NCBI GenBank assembly: GCA_963740525.1
Contig: CAVUEG010000001.1
Location: forward strand, 1-64,000
Origin: CAVUEG01 sp963740525
GTDB taxonomy: Bacteria; Actinomycetota; Actinomycetes; Propionibacteriales; Nocardioidaceae
Direction of reading: 5' to 3'
DNA length: 64,000 bases
Both the position numbers and the translations under genes were made by a program. Under the pieces are notes generated by a model. It ran no database searches and had not been told where the DNA came from. It saw only the letters and a list, made by a program, of their open reading frames with translations. Below are positions 1-8,385 of the stretch, in pieces; position 1 is the first letter of the stretch, and every line of letters begins with the position of its first letter.

Positions 1-115
1 GTCTTGCTGACGCTCGACGTTGTCTTACCAAAGGAACCGTTGACAGATATCGACGTCACCGAAGTGACCTCGGAACCTGCCGACGGGCTTGTTACAGATT
101 ACTTCGTCGACTTTT

Positions 116-136
116 GGCACACTGTTGAGTTCTCAA
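116..136 (-). promoter_or_regulatory. rRNA operon leader with boxA antitermination element
   Basis: Read on the minus strand this holds TTGAGAACTCAACAGTGTG, which matches the boxA-type element found in actinobacterial rRNA leaders. The core TTGAGAACTC lies at 127-136. It sits downstream of two promoter-like sequences on the same strand, so the 16S gene should begin just beyond the left edge of the window, transcribed leftward. The leader from about 187 down to 1 has no credible coding gene. The identification rests on the motif and position; the 16S gene itself is not in view. Confidence 0.8.
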
Positions 137-193
137 GGATCAAGCGCGCACCACAGTCTGGCCTCTCGGCCTCGCTGGGGGGCAACCTGGTAA

Positions 194-222
194 AACTTAC
201 CGGGTCTTGCTGGCCCCGTCAA
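194..222 (-). promoter_or_regulatory. Downstream rrn promoter
   Basis: On the minus strand, TTGACG (217-222) and TAAGTT (194-199) are separated by 17 nt, a good housekeeping-sigma promoter. Transcription would start near 187 and run through boxA toward the 16S gene. The hexamers and spacing are seen directly; activity is inferred. Confidence 0.7.
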
Positions 223-397
223 ATCGGGGTTTCGCGCCTCCGGCCCCCGCCCAAGCCACACTCACCGAGTCGATCCGAGGCCGCTGTTGCGCGCACTCGG
301 GCCACCTCGGTCGAGGTGATCCAGAAGGGGTTTCGCCTGGGGGCCGGCCGCCCGGCCTCTCGGCCTTGCGTCCCGCCGCTCCCTGGCGACAGACAGA

Positions 398-427
398 ACA
401 TTACGTAGCCGGCTGCGCGGGAGTCAA
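398..427 (-). promoter_or_regulatory. Upstream rrn promoter
   Basis: On the minus strand, TTGACT (422-427) and TAATGT (398-403) are separated by 18 nt. Together with the promoter at 194-222 this gives a tandem rRNA promoter region, as is usual for actinobacterial rrn operons. Nothing else was recognised in 223-397. Confidence 0.6.
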
Positions 428-546
428 ATCGGGTCGGAGTGGCCCCGATCACAGTCGAGAAACCGCAGGTCAGAGGCGGTTTGTGCGCTCAGGCGGCGCC
501 AATCAGGGGCCGTTTCGGCTCCGGAAGGGCACCGGGGAGGCTGCGC

Positions 547-566
547 GAACCACACGCCTGTGGTTC
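547..566 (-). terminator. Hairpin at the 3' end of the hydroxyacid oxidase gene
   Basis: GAACCACA and TGTGGTTC form a perfect 8-bp stem with a 4-nt loop. It overlaps the stop codon at 565-567 of the upstream gene. No U tract follows, which is common for terminators in high-GC actinobacteria. It would separate the tyrS operon from the rrn promoters. Confidence 0.5.
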
Positions 567-1611
567 AACGGGGCCGCACCAGGGACCGGTCCACCTCGCC
601 CGGACCGGGACATCCGGCGAGGATGAGCGTCTCCTTCAGCTCGGCGCTCAGGTCGGCGAGGACCCGCGCGACCCCGTCGGCGCCACCCGCCGCCAGTCCG
701 TACAGCACCGGCCGACCGAGGAAGGCCACGCGTGCGCCGAGGGCCAGTGCGGTGAGCACGTCGAGCCCGCTGCGCACTCCCCCGTCGACGTACACCTCCG
801 CGTCGTCCCCGACCTCGTCGACGACTGCGGCGAGGCACGAGGCGGTGCTGGCTACCCGGTCCAGCTGGCGGCCGCCGTGGTTGGACACCCACACTGCCGC
901 GGCGCCCGCATCGACGCACCGGCGGGCGTCGTCTGGCCGCAGGACCCCCTTGACCACCACGGGCAGATCCGTCGTCGCCGCCAGCCAGCCGAGGTCGTGG
1001 GGACCGAGGTCGGTGGCCTTCTCGGACCCGTGCGGTGATCCCCCGTCGTCGCCCTCCTCGAAGTTCACCCGCAGCCAGGTCGGGTCGACGAGGTCCCAGA
1101 CATCCAGTCCCGGGCCGAGGTACTTCGTGCCGACCACCGGAGTGTCGGCGGTGAGCACTATCGCCCGGGCACCCGCAGCAACGGCTCGCTCCAGCAGTGG
1201 CTTCACGCTGGTCCGGTCACCAGGCAGGTAAACCTGCAGCCACCAGGGCACACCGGTGTCCGAGATCGCGGCGAAGGTCGAGCCGGCGTTGCTGGACACC
1301 ACGAGCAGTCCGCCCGCCTCGGCGACGCCGCGCGCCGTCGCCACCTCGCCGTCCGGGTGCGCGGCACGCTGCAGCGTGGTGGGTGCGACGGCGACGGGAG
1401 AAGCCACCGGAGTCCCGAGCACCGTGGTGGCCAGCTCGACCCGGGTGACGTCACGCAGGATCCTCGGCGCCAGCCTGTACGACGACCAGGCCTCCACCGC
1501 CTCTGCGGCGGAGACCCCGTCGCGGGCACCCTGCCGGAAGTAGCGATGGACCGGCTCGGGCAGGGCAGCGCGCGCCAGCTCTTCGAGGTCGTCGAGCCAG
1601 CGGTCGGACAT
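565..1611 (-). CDS. FMN-dependent alpha-hydroxy-acid oxidase/dehydrogenase family protein
   Basis: This 348-aa protein belongs to the FMN-dependent (S)-2-hydroxy acid dehydrogenase family (lactate or glycolate oxidase, LldD type), which oxidises a 2-hydroxy acid to the 2-oxo acid. The family signature SNHGGRQ carries the catalytic His and substrate-binding Arg. DGGVRSGLDV and ALGARVAFLGRP form the FMN phosphate site, and ADTPVVGTKY is the usual mid-barrel strand. The ATG at 1611 lies 4 nt after the tyrS stop, so translation is probably coupled. An in-frame ATG at 1722 lies inside tyrS and was rejected. Substrate is unknown: lactate is a guess, and mycofactocin-type or mandelate-type relatives share these motifs. 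Confidence 0.85.
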   Translation of the reverse strand: MSDRWLDDLEELARAALPEPVHRYFRQGARDGVSAAEAVEAWSSYRLAPRILRDVTRVELATTVLGTPVASPVAVAPTTLQRAAHPDGEVATARGVAEAGGLLVVSSNAGSTFAAISDTGVPWWLQVYLPGDRTSVKPLLERAVAAGARAIVLTADTPVVGTKYLGPGLDVWDLVDPTWLRVNFEEGDDGGSPHGSEKATDLGPHDLGWLAATTDLPVVVKGVLRPDDARRCVDAGAAAVWVSNHGGRQLDRVASTASCLAAVVDEVGDDAEVYVDGGVRSGLDVLTALALGARVAFLGRPVLYGLAAGGADGVARVLADLSAELKETLILAGCPGPGEVDRSLVRPR

Positions 1612-1615
1612 CGAC

Positions 1616-2884
1616 TCAGACGACCTCGACGCCGGCCAGATGCTTCTTGCCGCGGCGCAGGACCAGCCACGACCCGCCGACGAGGTGCTCCGAACCGGGC
1701 ACCAGGTCGGGATCCTCGACACGTTCGTTGTTCAGGTACGCGCCGCCCTCCCCCACCGTGCGTCGGGCCTCGCCCTTGCTCTTGCACAACCCGGCCTCGA
1801 CCAGGAGGTCGACCAGGGCCGGGACGCTCTCGGAACTGACCTTGATCGAGCCAGCCTCTCGGAGGGCGGCCCCCAGGGCACCGGGGCTCAGCCCCTCCAT
1901 CGACCCGCCTCCGAACAGCGCCGCCGAGGCAGCCTGGACGCTGGCTGTCTCCGAGGCCCCGTGCACGAGGGTGGTTACGTGCTCGGCGAGAGCCTTCTGT
2001 CCGGTGCGCAGGAACGGCTTCTCCGCCGTCAGTGCCTCGAGCTCCTCGATCTCGGGCCGGGACAGGAAGGTGAAGGCGCGCAGCAGCTCGCCGACCTTCT
2101 GGTCCTCGACGTTGAGCCAGAACTGGTAGAAGGCGTACGGCGACATCATCTCCGCGTCGAGCCACAGCGCGCCGCTCTCGGTCTTGCCGTACTTCGTGCC
2201 GTCGGGCCGGGAGATCAGCGGTGTCGCGAAGGCGTGGACGCGCGCCCCGTCGGCTCGGCGTACCAGCTCGACTCCCGCGGTGATGTTGCCCCACTGGTCG
2301 CTGCCGCCGAACTGCAGGCTGACGCCGAAGTCCCGGTGGAGGTTCAGGTAGTCCATGGACTGAAGCAGCACGTAGCTGAACTCGGTGTAGCTGATCCCCG
2401 ACTCGAGACGCCGGCTCACCACATCGCGCGCCAGCATCCGGTTGACCGGGAAGTGCTTGCCGATGTCGCGCAGGAAGTCGATCGTGGACAGGCTCGCGGT
2501 CCAGTCGTAGTTGTTGACCATGGTGGCCGCATTGGGCCCGTCGAAGGTCAGGAAGGGCTCGATCTGGCTCTGCACCTTCTCGACCCAGCCCTTGACCACG
2601 TCGACGGTGTTCAAGGTGCGTTCGCCGGTGTCCTTCGGGTCGCCGATCATGCCGGTGGCGCCCCCGACCAGGAGGTACGGGGTATGCCCAGCGTCCTGGA
2701 GCCGACGCGCGGTGAGGATCTGGAGCAGGTTGCCCATGTGCAGGCTCGGAGCGGTGGGGTCGAAGCCGACGTAGAACCGCACGCTGCCCGCTCCCAGGGC
2801 GCCGCGGAGGGCGTCGAGATCCGTCGAGTGCGCGATCAGGCCGCGCCACTCGAGGTCGTCGAGGAGGTTCAGGTCGAGGGTCAC
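1616..2884 (-). CDS. tyrS: Tyrosyl-tRNA synthetase
   Basis: TyrS is the cytoplasmic class I enzyme that charges tRNA-Tyr with tyrosine using ATP. The 422-aa length is normal. The HIGH-class motif appears as HMGN near residue 50 and the KMSKS loop as KYGKTE near residue 230. YVGFDPTAPSLH is the typical N-terminal active-site strand, and a C-terminal S4-like RNA-binding domain runs from about residue 355 (KGEARRTVGEGGAYLNN). It is followed within 4 nt by a flavin oxidase-like gene. Location next to an rrn operon is common in actinobacteria. Confidence 0.97.
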   Translation of the reverse strand: MTLDLNLLDDLEWRGLIAHSTDLDALRGALGAGSVRFYVGFDPTAPSLHMGNLLQILTARRLQDAGHTPYLLVGGATGMIGDPKDTGERTLNTVDVVKGWVEKVQSQIEPFLTFDGPNAATMVNNYDWTASLSTIDFLRDIGKHFPVNRMLARDVVSRRLESGISYTEFSYVLLQSMDYLNLHRDFGVSLQFGGSDQWGNITAGVELVRRADGARVHAFATPLISRPDGTKYGKTESGALWLDAEMMSPYAFYQFWLNVEDQKVGELLRAFTFLSRPEIEELEALTAEKPFLRTGQKALAEHVTTLVHGASETASVQAASAALFGGGSMEGLSPGALGAALREAGSIKVSSESVPALVDLLVEAGLCKSKGEARRTVGEGGAYLNNERVEDPDLVPGSEHLVGGSWLVLRRGKKHLAGVEVV

Positions 2885-2969
2885 GCTGGGCCTTCCGGGT
2901 CGGTGAGGTTCAGGGCCAAGCCTGCCTCATCCCGGGTGCCGGCGCCCACCGGGTTCTCCCGCGACCGAC

Positions 2970-3566
2970 TCAGCCGGCCGACCACCCGGGGTCGCGCCCT
3001 GCCAGACCGAGCACCTCGTCCCAGGGATCGGCGGCGTCCGGTACGGCGACCTCCTCGCCGAAGGCACCCTGCTCGCGACCCATGGGACCGATCTCGTCGA
3101 GCACCGCGCGGGCGCGCTCGACTGCGGACTCGTCCCAGGCCAGCTCCTGTCCGGTCGCGCGGGCGAGGTCAGAGCCGTGGAGCATCACCTCCACGTAGGC
3201 CATGTCACCCACAGCCTGCTTGGGCATGCCGCCACCGGGCATCTCCCCGACCCACGCCTCCTCGTCGGCCCAAGCCGAGGCGAGGCCGGTCAGCCGGTCG
3301 GAGAGGTCATCACGCCAGTCCGGACCGAGGTGGTCCCCCTTCGTGCCCCAGGGGTCGTCCGGGTCGGCTTCCTCGTCGGCACCGATCCGCCGCATCGCCT
3401 CGCTGGTGCCGAGGAGGTGGTTGACCAGGTCGCGCACCCGCCAGTCGGCGCAGGGAGTCGGCGCGTCCATGTGGTCCTCGCGCACCCCTTGGACGACAGG
3501 CTGCAACGCAGCCACCACTCCGTGGAGGTGGTCCCTCGATCCGCTCTGCTTCGTCTCGTCGCTCAT
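2970..3566 (-). CDS. TIGR03086-type DinB/MDMPI family protein
   Basis: A 198-aa cytoplasmic protein of the DinB/mycothiol-dependent maleylpyruvate isomerase superfamily. The N-terminal motif TPCADWRVRDLVNHLL and the later HGSDLARATG are hallmarks of the TIGR03086 subgroup. His residues in these motifs are the probable metal ligands. Members are thought to be thiol- or mycothiol-linked, but most have no known reaction, so no substrate is assigned. It stands alone between potC and tyrS on the same strand, 86 and 85 nt away. Confidence 0.8.
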   Translation of the reverse strand: MSDETKQSGSRDHLHGVVAALQPVVQGVREDHMDAPTPCADWRVRDLVNHLLGTSEAMRRIGADEEADPDDPWGTKGDHLGPDWRDDLSDRLTGLASAWADEEAWVGEMPGGGMPKQAVGDMAYVEVMLHGSDLARATGQELAWDESAVERARAVLDEIGPMGREQGAFGEEVAVPDAADPWDEVLGLAGRDPGWSAG

Positions 3567-3652
3567 GGGGCTCCCCTACCCCCGTCGGTGGAGGGGCAAC
3601 CGCACCGGGTTGTTGGTTCGACGCCGACCCGACGGCCGAGAAGGCACCGGGC

Positions 3653-4465
3653 TCACCGACGGTTCGCTGCGGACTTCCGGCGCGAGTTCGCCTCGCCCAG
3701 CACCACCAGGGTCAGCGCGGCCAGGAACATGACCGTGCCCACGACGTTGATCTGCGGCGGGATGTCGCGCTGAGCCGCGCCCCAGACGAACATCGGGAAC
3801 GTCACCGCCTGGCCCGCGTTGAGGTTCGTGATGATGAAGTCGTCGAACGACAGCGAGAAGCTGAGCAGCGCGGCTGCCAGGATGCCCGGGAAGACCAGCG
3901 GGAAGGTGACCCGCCAGAACGTCTGGAACTCGTTGGCGTACAGATCCATCGCCGCCTGTTCCAGCCGAGGGTCGAGGCCTGTCAGCCTGGCCTTCACGGT
4001 CACGACCACGAAGGACAGGCAGAACAGGATGTGGGCCACGAGGATCGTCCAGAAACCCAGCTGCCCGGCCAGACCGGCAGTCACGAACAGGGCCAGCAAC
4101 GAGGAGCCCATCACGATCTCGGGTGAGGCCATGGGCAGGAAGATCATCACGTTCGCTGCGTTTCTGCCGCGGAAGCGGTGCCGCACCATCGCGAAGGCCA
4201 TGAGCGTGCCGAGGACGGTAGCGACCAGGGTGGCCAGCAGCCCGATCTTCACGCTGAGCATCACCGAGCTGCACAGGCCGTACGGCGCACACGGGTCCAG
4301 CCAGTTGTCCCAGGTGAACGCGTCGAAGGTGTAGCTCTGTCGGCTCGCCGGGGCATTGAACGACATCAGCATGACCACGAACACGGGGACGAACATGTAG
4401 AGCAGCACCAGAAGCCCCACCATGAAGACCAGGTGCTCGCCCAGCCAGCGCCCGACCCGGGTCAC
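3653..4465 (-). CDS. potC: Polyamine ABC transporter permease, PotC type
   Basis: The 270-aa membrane protein is the second permease of a spermidine/putrescine-type importer. It shows an N-terminal signal-anchor helix (HLVFMVGLLVLLYMFVPVF), five more hydrophobic segments, and a binding-protein-dependent permease (EAA) loop around EQAAMDLYANEFQTFWRV. The start ATG overlaps the stop of potB by 4 nt (ATGA), so it is the last gene of potD-A-B-C. Family assignment is firm. The substrate (polyamine versus other cation or amine) is inferred from the operon and the divergent oxidase. Confidence 0.9.
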   Translation of the reverse strand: MTRVGRWLGEHLVFMVGLLVLLYMFVPVFVVMLMSFNAPASRQSYTFDAFTWDNWLDPCAPYGLCSSVMLSVKIGLLATLVATVLGTLMAFAMVRHRFRGRNAANVMIFLPMASPEIVMGSSLLALFVTAGLAGQLGFWTILVAHILFCLSFVVVTVKARLTGLDPRLEQAAMDLYANEFQTFWRVTFPLVFPGILAAALLSFSLSFDDFIITNLNAGQAVTFPMFVWGAAQRDIPPQINVVGTVMFLAALTLVVLGEANSRRKSAANRR

Positions 4466-5358
4466 AGGAGCTCCTCGGTCCCGGACCGGCGGATGTAGAT
4501 GAAGACCAGAGCGACGATCGCGGACATCAGGGTCACGGAGAGCGCCGCGGCAGCGGGGTACGAGCCACCGGAGAAGAGGTCCTGGATCACGTTCCCGATC
4601 ATCTTCGTCTGGGGCGTACCCAGCAGTTCGGCATTGATGTAGTCACCGGCCGACGGGATGAACGTCAGCAGCGTGCCCGCTACGAGACCCGGCATCGACA
4701 GCGGCAGGGTGACCTTGCGGAACGTCGTGAACGGACTGGCGTACAGGTCGGCGCCGGCTTCGAGCAGGCGCGGGTCGATCTTCTCCAGTGAGGAGTACAA
4801 CGGCAGCACCATGAACGGCAGGAAGTTGTAGGTCAGGCCCGCGATCACGGCGAACGGGGTCGAGAGCAGTCGGCCGTTCTCACCGAGAAGATGAATCCAC
4901 TTCATCGCGTCCACGAGCACCGACTGGTCGCCGAGGATCAGCTGCCAGGAAAGTGTGCGGACCAGGAACGAGGTGAAGAATGGCGCGATCACCGCGACCA
5001 GCATCAGGTTCTTCCAGCGCCCGGCACGGAAGGCGATCGCATACGCGAGCGGGTAGCCGAGAAGGACGCACGCGCCGGTCGCGATGCCCGCGTAGTACAG
5101 CGACCTCAGGAACGGCCCGGAGTAGGACTGGATGGCGTCCAGGTAGTTCTGCACATGGCCGGTCATCTGGTACCCCAGCTCCAGAGACCCACCGGGGTCG
5201 TAGAGCGAGGTGGCGACCAGGGCCACCAGCGGGACGGCGAAGAAGAGCAGAAGCCACAGCCCGCCAGGAAGCAGGAGCAGATAGCCGGTCAGTCCGCGCT
5301 TCTGCGCGGTCTCACCGTCTGCCACCACTGCGCTGGGTGCCTCGGCCGGCTCGCTCAC
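4462..5358 (-). CDS. potB: Polyamine ABC transporter permease, PotB type
   Basis: The 298-aa inner-membrane permease pairs with PotC. A cytoplasmic N-terminus of about 25 residues precedes the first helix (YLLLLPGGLWLLLFFAVPLV). The EAA loop is seen at LLEAGADLYASPFTTFRKV, where the ATPase docks. Start and stop both overlap neighbours by 4 nt (ATGA), typical of translational coupling in potD-A-B-C. Confidence 0.9.
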   Translation of the reverse strand: MSEPAEAPSAVVADGETAQKRGLTGYLLLLPGGLWLLLFFAVPLVALVATSLYDPGGSLELGYQMTGHVQNYLDAIQSYSGPFLRSLYYAGIATGACVLLGYPLAYAIAFRAGRWKNLMLVAVIAPFFTSFLVRTLSWQLILGDQSVLVDAMKWIHLLGENGRLLSTPFAVIAGLTYNFLPFMVLPLYSSLEKIDPRLLEAGADLYASPFTTFRKVTLPLSMPGLVAGTLLTFIPSAGDYINAELLGTPQTKMIGNVIQDLFSGGSYPAAAALSVTLMSAIVALVFIYIRRSGTEELL

Positions 5359-6494
5359 GGCTCCCCGTCCCGGTCGACACCCGCCGTCGCATCCTGATGG
5401 GAGTCGAGCAGGAAGGCGTGCGAGGGTTGCCAGGCGAGGTCGACGGAGTCCCCGGACCTCACGGTCTCGTGCGTTCCGGTGTTCTGCTCGAAGACGATGA
5501 GCTCCTGACCCCAGGGCATGTGGACGACGTACTGGGTGGAGACGCCGATGAAGCTGACGTCAGCGACCTTCCCGCCGGTCAGCACGTTCGACCCGGCACG
5601 CGCCGGCGAGTCGTCCGTGATCAGCTGGACCTTCTCAGGGCGTACGCCGAGCCAGCAGGCGCCCTCCGTGACAGCGGCGCGGGACGCGTCGACCTGTAGC
5701 CGCACACCCTGCACGTCGACGAGCATCACGTCACCGTCGCGGCCGGTGATCGTGGCCTCGACGAGGTTGGACTGACCCAGGAAGTTGGCCACGAACGTGG
5801 TGCGTGGGTTCTCGTACAGGTCGGCCGGATGGCCCTCCTGCTCGATCACCCCCGCATTCATCACCGCGACCGTGTCGGCCATGGTCATGGCCTCCTCCTG
5901 GTCATGGGTGACGTGGACGAAGGTGATCCCCACCTCGGTCTGGATCCGCTTCAGCTCGAGTTGCATCTGACGACGGAGCTTGAGGTCGAGCGCGCCCAGT
6001 GGTTCGTCGAGGAGCAGCACCTGCGGCGAGTTGATCAGGGCTCGGGCCAGCGCGACCCGCTGCTGCTGGCCACCGGAGAGCTGGGCGGGACGCCGTGCGG
6101 CGAAGGTCTGGAGCTCGACGAGCTCGAGGGTCTCCTCGACCTGCCGGCGCACGTCCTTGATGCCCTTGCGCCGAAGCCCGAACGCGACGTTGTCGTAGAT
6201 CGTGAGGTGCGGGAAGAGCGCGTAGCTCTGGAAGACCGTGTTCACCGGCCGCTTGTACGGCTTGAGGTGGCTGATGTCGGCGTCGCCGAGGCTGATCCGG
6301 CCCTTGGTCGGCACCTCCAGCCCGGCGATCATCCTCAGCGTCGTGGTCTTGCCGCACCCGGACGGTCCCAGGAGTGCGTAGAACGAGCCTTGCGGAACCG
6401 TGAGGTCCAGATTGTCGACGGCGATGAACGAGCCGAACCGCTTGCTGACCCCTTCGAGGACGAGGTCCTGCCCCTGCTCCTCGCTGCTGCTCAC
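5355..6494 (-). CDS. potA: Polyamine ABC transporter ATP-binding protein, PotA type
   Basis: This 379-aa ATPase energises the Pot importer. Walker A is GPSGCGKTT near residue 43, the ABC signature is LSGGQQQRV, Walker B is LLLDEPLGAL, and the switch His follows in VTHDQEEAMT. A C-terminal TOBE domain (from about residue 280) is typical of polyamine and iron importers. The start is GTG, 2 nt after the potD stop. The stop overlaps potB by 4 nt. Confidence 0.93.
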   Translation of the reverse strand: MSSSEEQGQDLVLEGVSKRFGSFIAVDNLDLTVPQGSFYALLGPSGCGKTTTLRMIAGLEVPTKGRISLGDADISHLKPYKRPVNTVFQSYALFPHLTIYDNVAFGLRRKGIKDVRRQVEETLELVELQTFAARRPAQLSGGQQQRVALARALINSPQVLLLDEPLGALDLKLRRQMQLELKRIQTEVGITFVHVTHDQEEAMTMADTVAVMNAGVIEQEGHPADLYENPRTTFVANFLGQSNLVEATITGRDGDVMLVDVQGVRLQVDASRAAVTEGACWLGVRPEKVQLITDDSPARAGSNVLTGGKVADVSFIGVSTQYVVHMPWGQELIVFEQNTGTHETVRSGDSVDLAWQPSHAFLLDSHQDATAGVDRDGEP

Positions 6495-6496
6495 GA

Positions 6497-7729
6497 TCAG
6501 CCCCCGATCACCTTGTTGAACGCGGCGTCGTAGTTCTCGCGCGTCTTAGAGTCGAGCGCCATGAACCCGAAGGTGTTCGCGAGGTAGTCCTTCGACGGGA
6601 AGATCAGCTCGTTGTCGACCAGGCTCGGGTCGATCTTCTCCATGGCCTGCTGGGCACCCTCCACCGGGCAGATGTAGTTAACCCACGCGGCCACTCGAGC
6701 CGCGACTTCGGGCTCGTAGTAGTAGTTCATCAGCGCCTCGGCGTTGGCCTTGTGCTCGGCCTTGTTGGGCACCAGCATGTTGTCGCTCCAGAGAGCCAGG
6801 CCCTCCTCCGGTGCCACGAACTTGATGTCCGGGTTGTCGTACTGCATGGCGATCACGTCACCGGACCACGCCTCGCAGGCGACGATGTTGCCCGCGTTGA
6901 GGTCTCGGATGTAGTCGTTGCCGGTGAACCGGCGCACCTGCCCGGAGGCCACGATCTTGGACATCCGGTCGAGGGCCTGCTGCCACTCGTCCTCGGTGAA
7001 GTCGTTGGGGTCGGCGCCGACGAGCTTGAGCATGAAGCCCATCGTGTCGCCCATCTCGGTGAGCATGCTGATCTTGCCCTTGAGGTCCGGGCGGGTCACC
7101 ATCTCCTCGAAGCTGCGGACCTCCTTGGTGTACTTCGAGTTGTAGGCGATGCCGGTCAGGCCGCTCTGCCACGGCACGGAGTACTTGCGCTCGGGGTCCC
7201 AGGCGGGGCTGCGGAGGCTCTCGACCAGGTTGGCCTCGACGTTCGGCATGTTCGCCTTGTCCAGCTCCTGCAGCCAACCGAGCTGGACGATCCGGGCGGC
7301 CATCCAGTCGGTGAGCACGAAGATGTCCCGCCCGGTCGGCTGGCAGTCTCCGAGCTGGTTGCGGACCTTGGCGAAGAACTGGTTGTTGTCGTTGACGTCG
7401 ATGTTGTAGGTGACGTCGATCCCGGACTGCTTCTCGAAGTCGTCGAGGGTCGGCAGAACGGTGACCTTCTTGCCGTTGACCTTCTTCTTGGCCTGGTCGA
7501 TGTACGACGGCCAGTTGGAGAAGATCAGCCGCTTGTCGCTGGCGGAGATGTCCTTGCTCACGCAGGTGGCGGCGGTCTGCTTGGTCCCCGAGGTTCCGCA
7601 GGCCGCCAGCAGCGACCCACCCCCCAACACGGCGGCTGACAGTCCCACTCCTCGGAGGAAACCTCGCCGGGAGAGACCGCTGCGCGCAAACTGCGCGGCC
7701 AGATCGTGGTCAGCGTGCGATGGGGACAT
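6497..7729 (-). CDS. potD: Polyamine-binding lipoprotein, PotD/PotF type
   Basis: A 410-aa extracytoplasmic solute-binding protein of the spermidine/putrescine-binding family. The N-terminus has a Tat-like SRRGFLRG followed by a hydrophobic stretch and a lipobox LLAAC, so it is probably a Tat-exported lipoprotein. SNWPSYID and VTYNIDVNDNNQFFAK are typical of the family. I chose the ATG at 7729, preceded by AGG about 11 nt upstream. A longer frame to 7804 adds 25 residues that would spoil the signal peptide. First gene of the transporter operon, divergent from the Lrp-type regulator. Confidence 0.9.
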   Translation of the reverse strand: MSPSHADHDLAAQFARSGLSRRGFLRGVGLSAAVLGGGSLLAACGTSGTKQTAATCVSKDISASDKRLIFSNWPSYIDQAKKKVNGKKVTVLPTLDDFEKQSGIDVTYNIDVNDNNQFFAKVRNQLGDCQPTGRDIFVLTDWMAARIVQLGWLQELDKANMPNVEANLVESLRSPAWDPERKYSVPWQSGLTGIAYNSKYTKEVRSFEEMVTRPDLKGKISMLTEMGDTMGFMLKLVGADPNDFTEDEWQQALDRMSKIVASGQVRRFTGNDYIRDLNAGNIVACEAWSGDVIAMQYDNPDIKFVAPEEGLALWSDNMLVPNKAEHKANAEALMNYYYEPEVAARVAAWVNYICPVEGAQQAMEKIDPSLVDNELIFPSKDYLANTFGFMALDSKTRENYDAAFNKVIGG

Positions 7730-7893
7730 TCGGTGGACCTCCGGGGCGGGACGCGTCGGACAGTTCTGCTCATGGATACTTGCAGAGCACCCCCCACACG
7801 GCAAGCGATTCGGTGGTTTTGTCTCCGTGTTGCAACGAAATCAATTGCCAATTGCCGTGAGAACCTTTGACCTCGCCGGTGTTGGTTGCGAAG
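7730..7893. promoter_or_regulatory. Divergent promoter/operator region between potD and an Lrp-type gene
   Basis: This 164-nt gap is the only local AT-richer stretch. It contains two abutting direct copies of CAATTGC at 7842-7848 and 7849-7855, each with the palindromic core CAATTG, plus GCAAC at 7832-7836. Position between a transporter operon and a divergent Lrp/AsnC regulator makes it a natural operator for that regulator. The motif is seen; binding is inferred. No convincing -35/-10 pair could be picked. Confidence 0.5.
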
Positions 7894-8385
7894 ATGTCAC
7901 TCGTGTCGATCAGCAACGGGAAGACCCGTACCCCAGCCCGCCACCTCGACGACGTCTCCAAGGCGATCATCGAGCAGCTCCAGCAGGACGGTCGTCGCTC
8001 CTACTCCTCGATCGGCAAGGTCGTCGGGCTCTCCGAGGCCGCCGTACGCCAACGCGTCCAGCGCCTCGTCGACTCGGGCGTGATGCAGGTGGTCGCGGTG
8101 ACCAACCCGCTCGAGCTCGGGTTCGGACGCCAGGCCATGATCGGGCTCCGCGTCGAAGGCGTGCTGGAACCCGTCGCCGACGCCCTCGCCGAGATGGACG
8201 AGGTCGACTACGTCGTCATCACCGCGGGGTCCTTCGACATCCTGGTCGAGCTCGTCTGTGAGAGCGACGAGGAACTGCTCGACGTGCTGTCCACCCAGAT
8301 CCGCACGATCCCGGGCGTGATCTCCACCGAGAGCTTCGTGTATCTGAAACTGCGAAAGCAGACCTACTCCTGGGGTGTCCGCTGA
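7894..8385 (+). CDS. Lrp/AsnC family transcriptional regulator
   Basis: A 163-aa regulator with an N-terminal winged helix-turn-helix (from about residue 18: DVSKAIIEQLQQDGRRSYSS, then LSEAAVRQRVQRLVDSGVM) and a C-terminal RAM ligand-binding domain. It is expected to bind DNA as an oligomer and respond to an amino acid or amine. I chose ATG 7894; a TTG at 7867 would add nine residues. It is divergent from potDABC and overlaps the downstream oxidase gene, so it most likely controls polyamine uptake and breakdown. That control is inference. Confidence 0.9.
   Translation: MSLVSISNGKTRTPARHLDDVSKAIIEQLQQDGRRSYSSIGKVVGLSEAAVRQRVQRLVDSGVMQVVAVTNPLELGFGRQAMIGLRVEGVLEPVADALAEMDEVDYVVITAGSFDILVELVCESDEELLDVLSTQIRTIPGVISTESFVYLKLRKQTYSWGVR

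Noticed and set aside
4..408. 134-aa plus-strand frame in the rrn leader
   Set aside because: It crosses the boxA and promoter on the opposite strand, has no ribosome site and no recognisable protein sequence.
1203..2849. 548-aa minus-strand frame across tyrS and the oxidase gene
   Set aside because: Out of frame with both genes; sequence is Arg/Gly-rich shadow.
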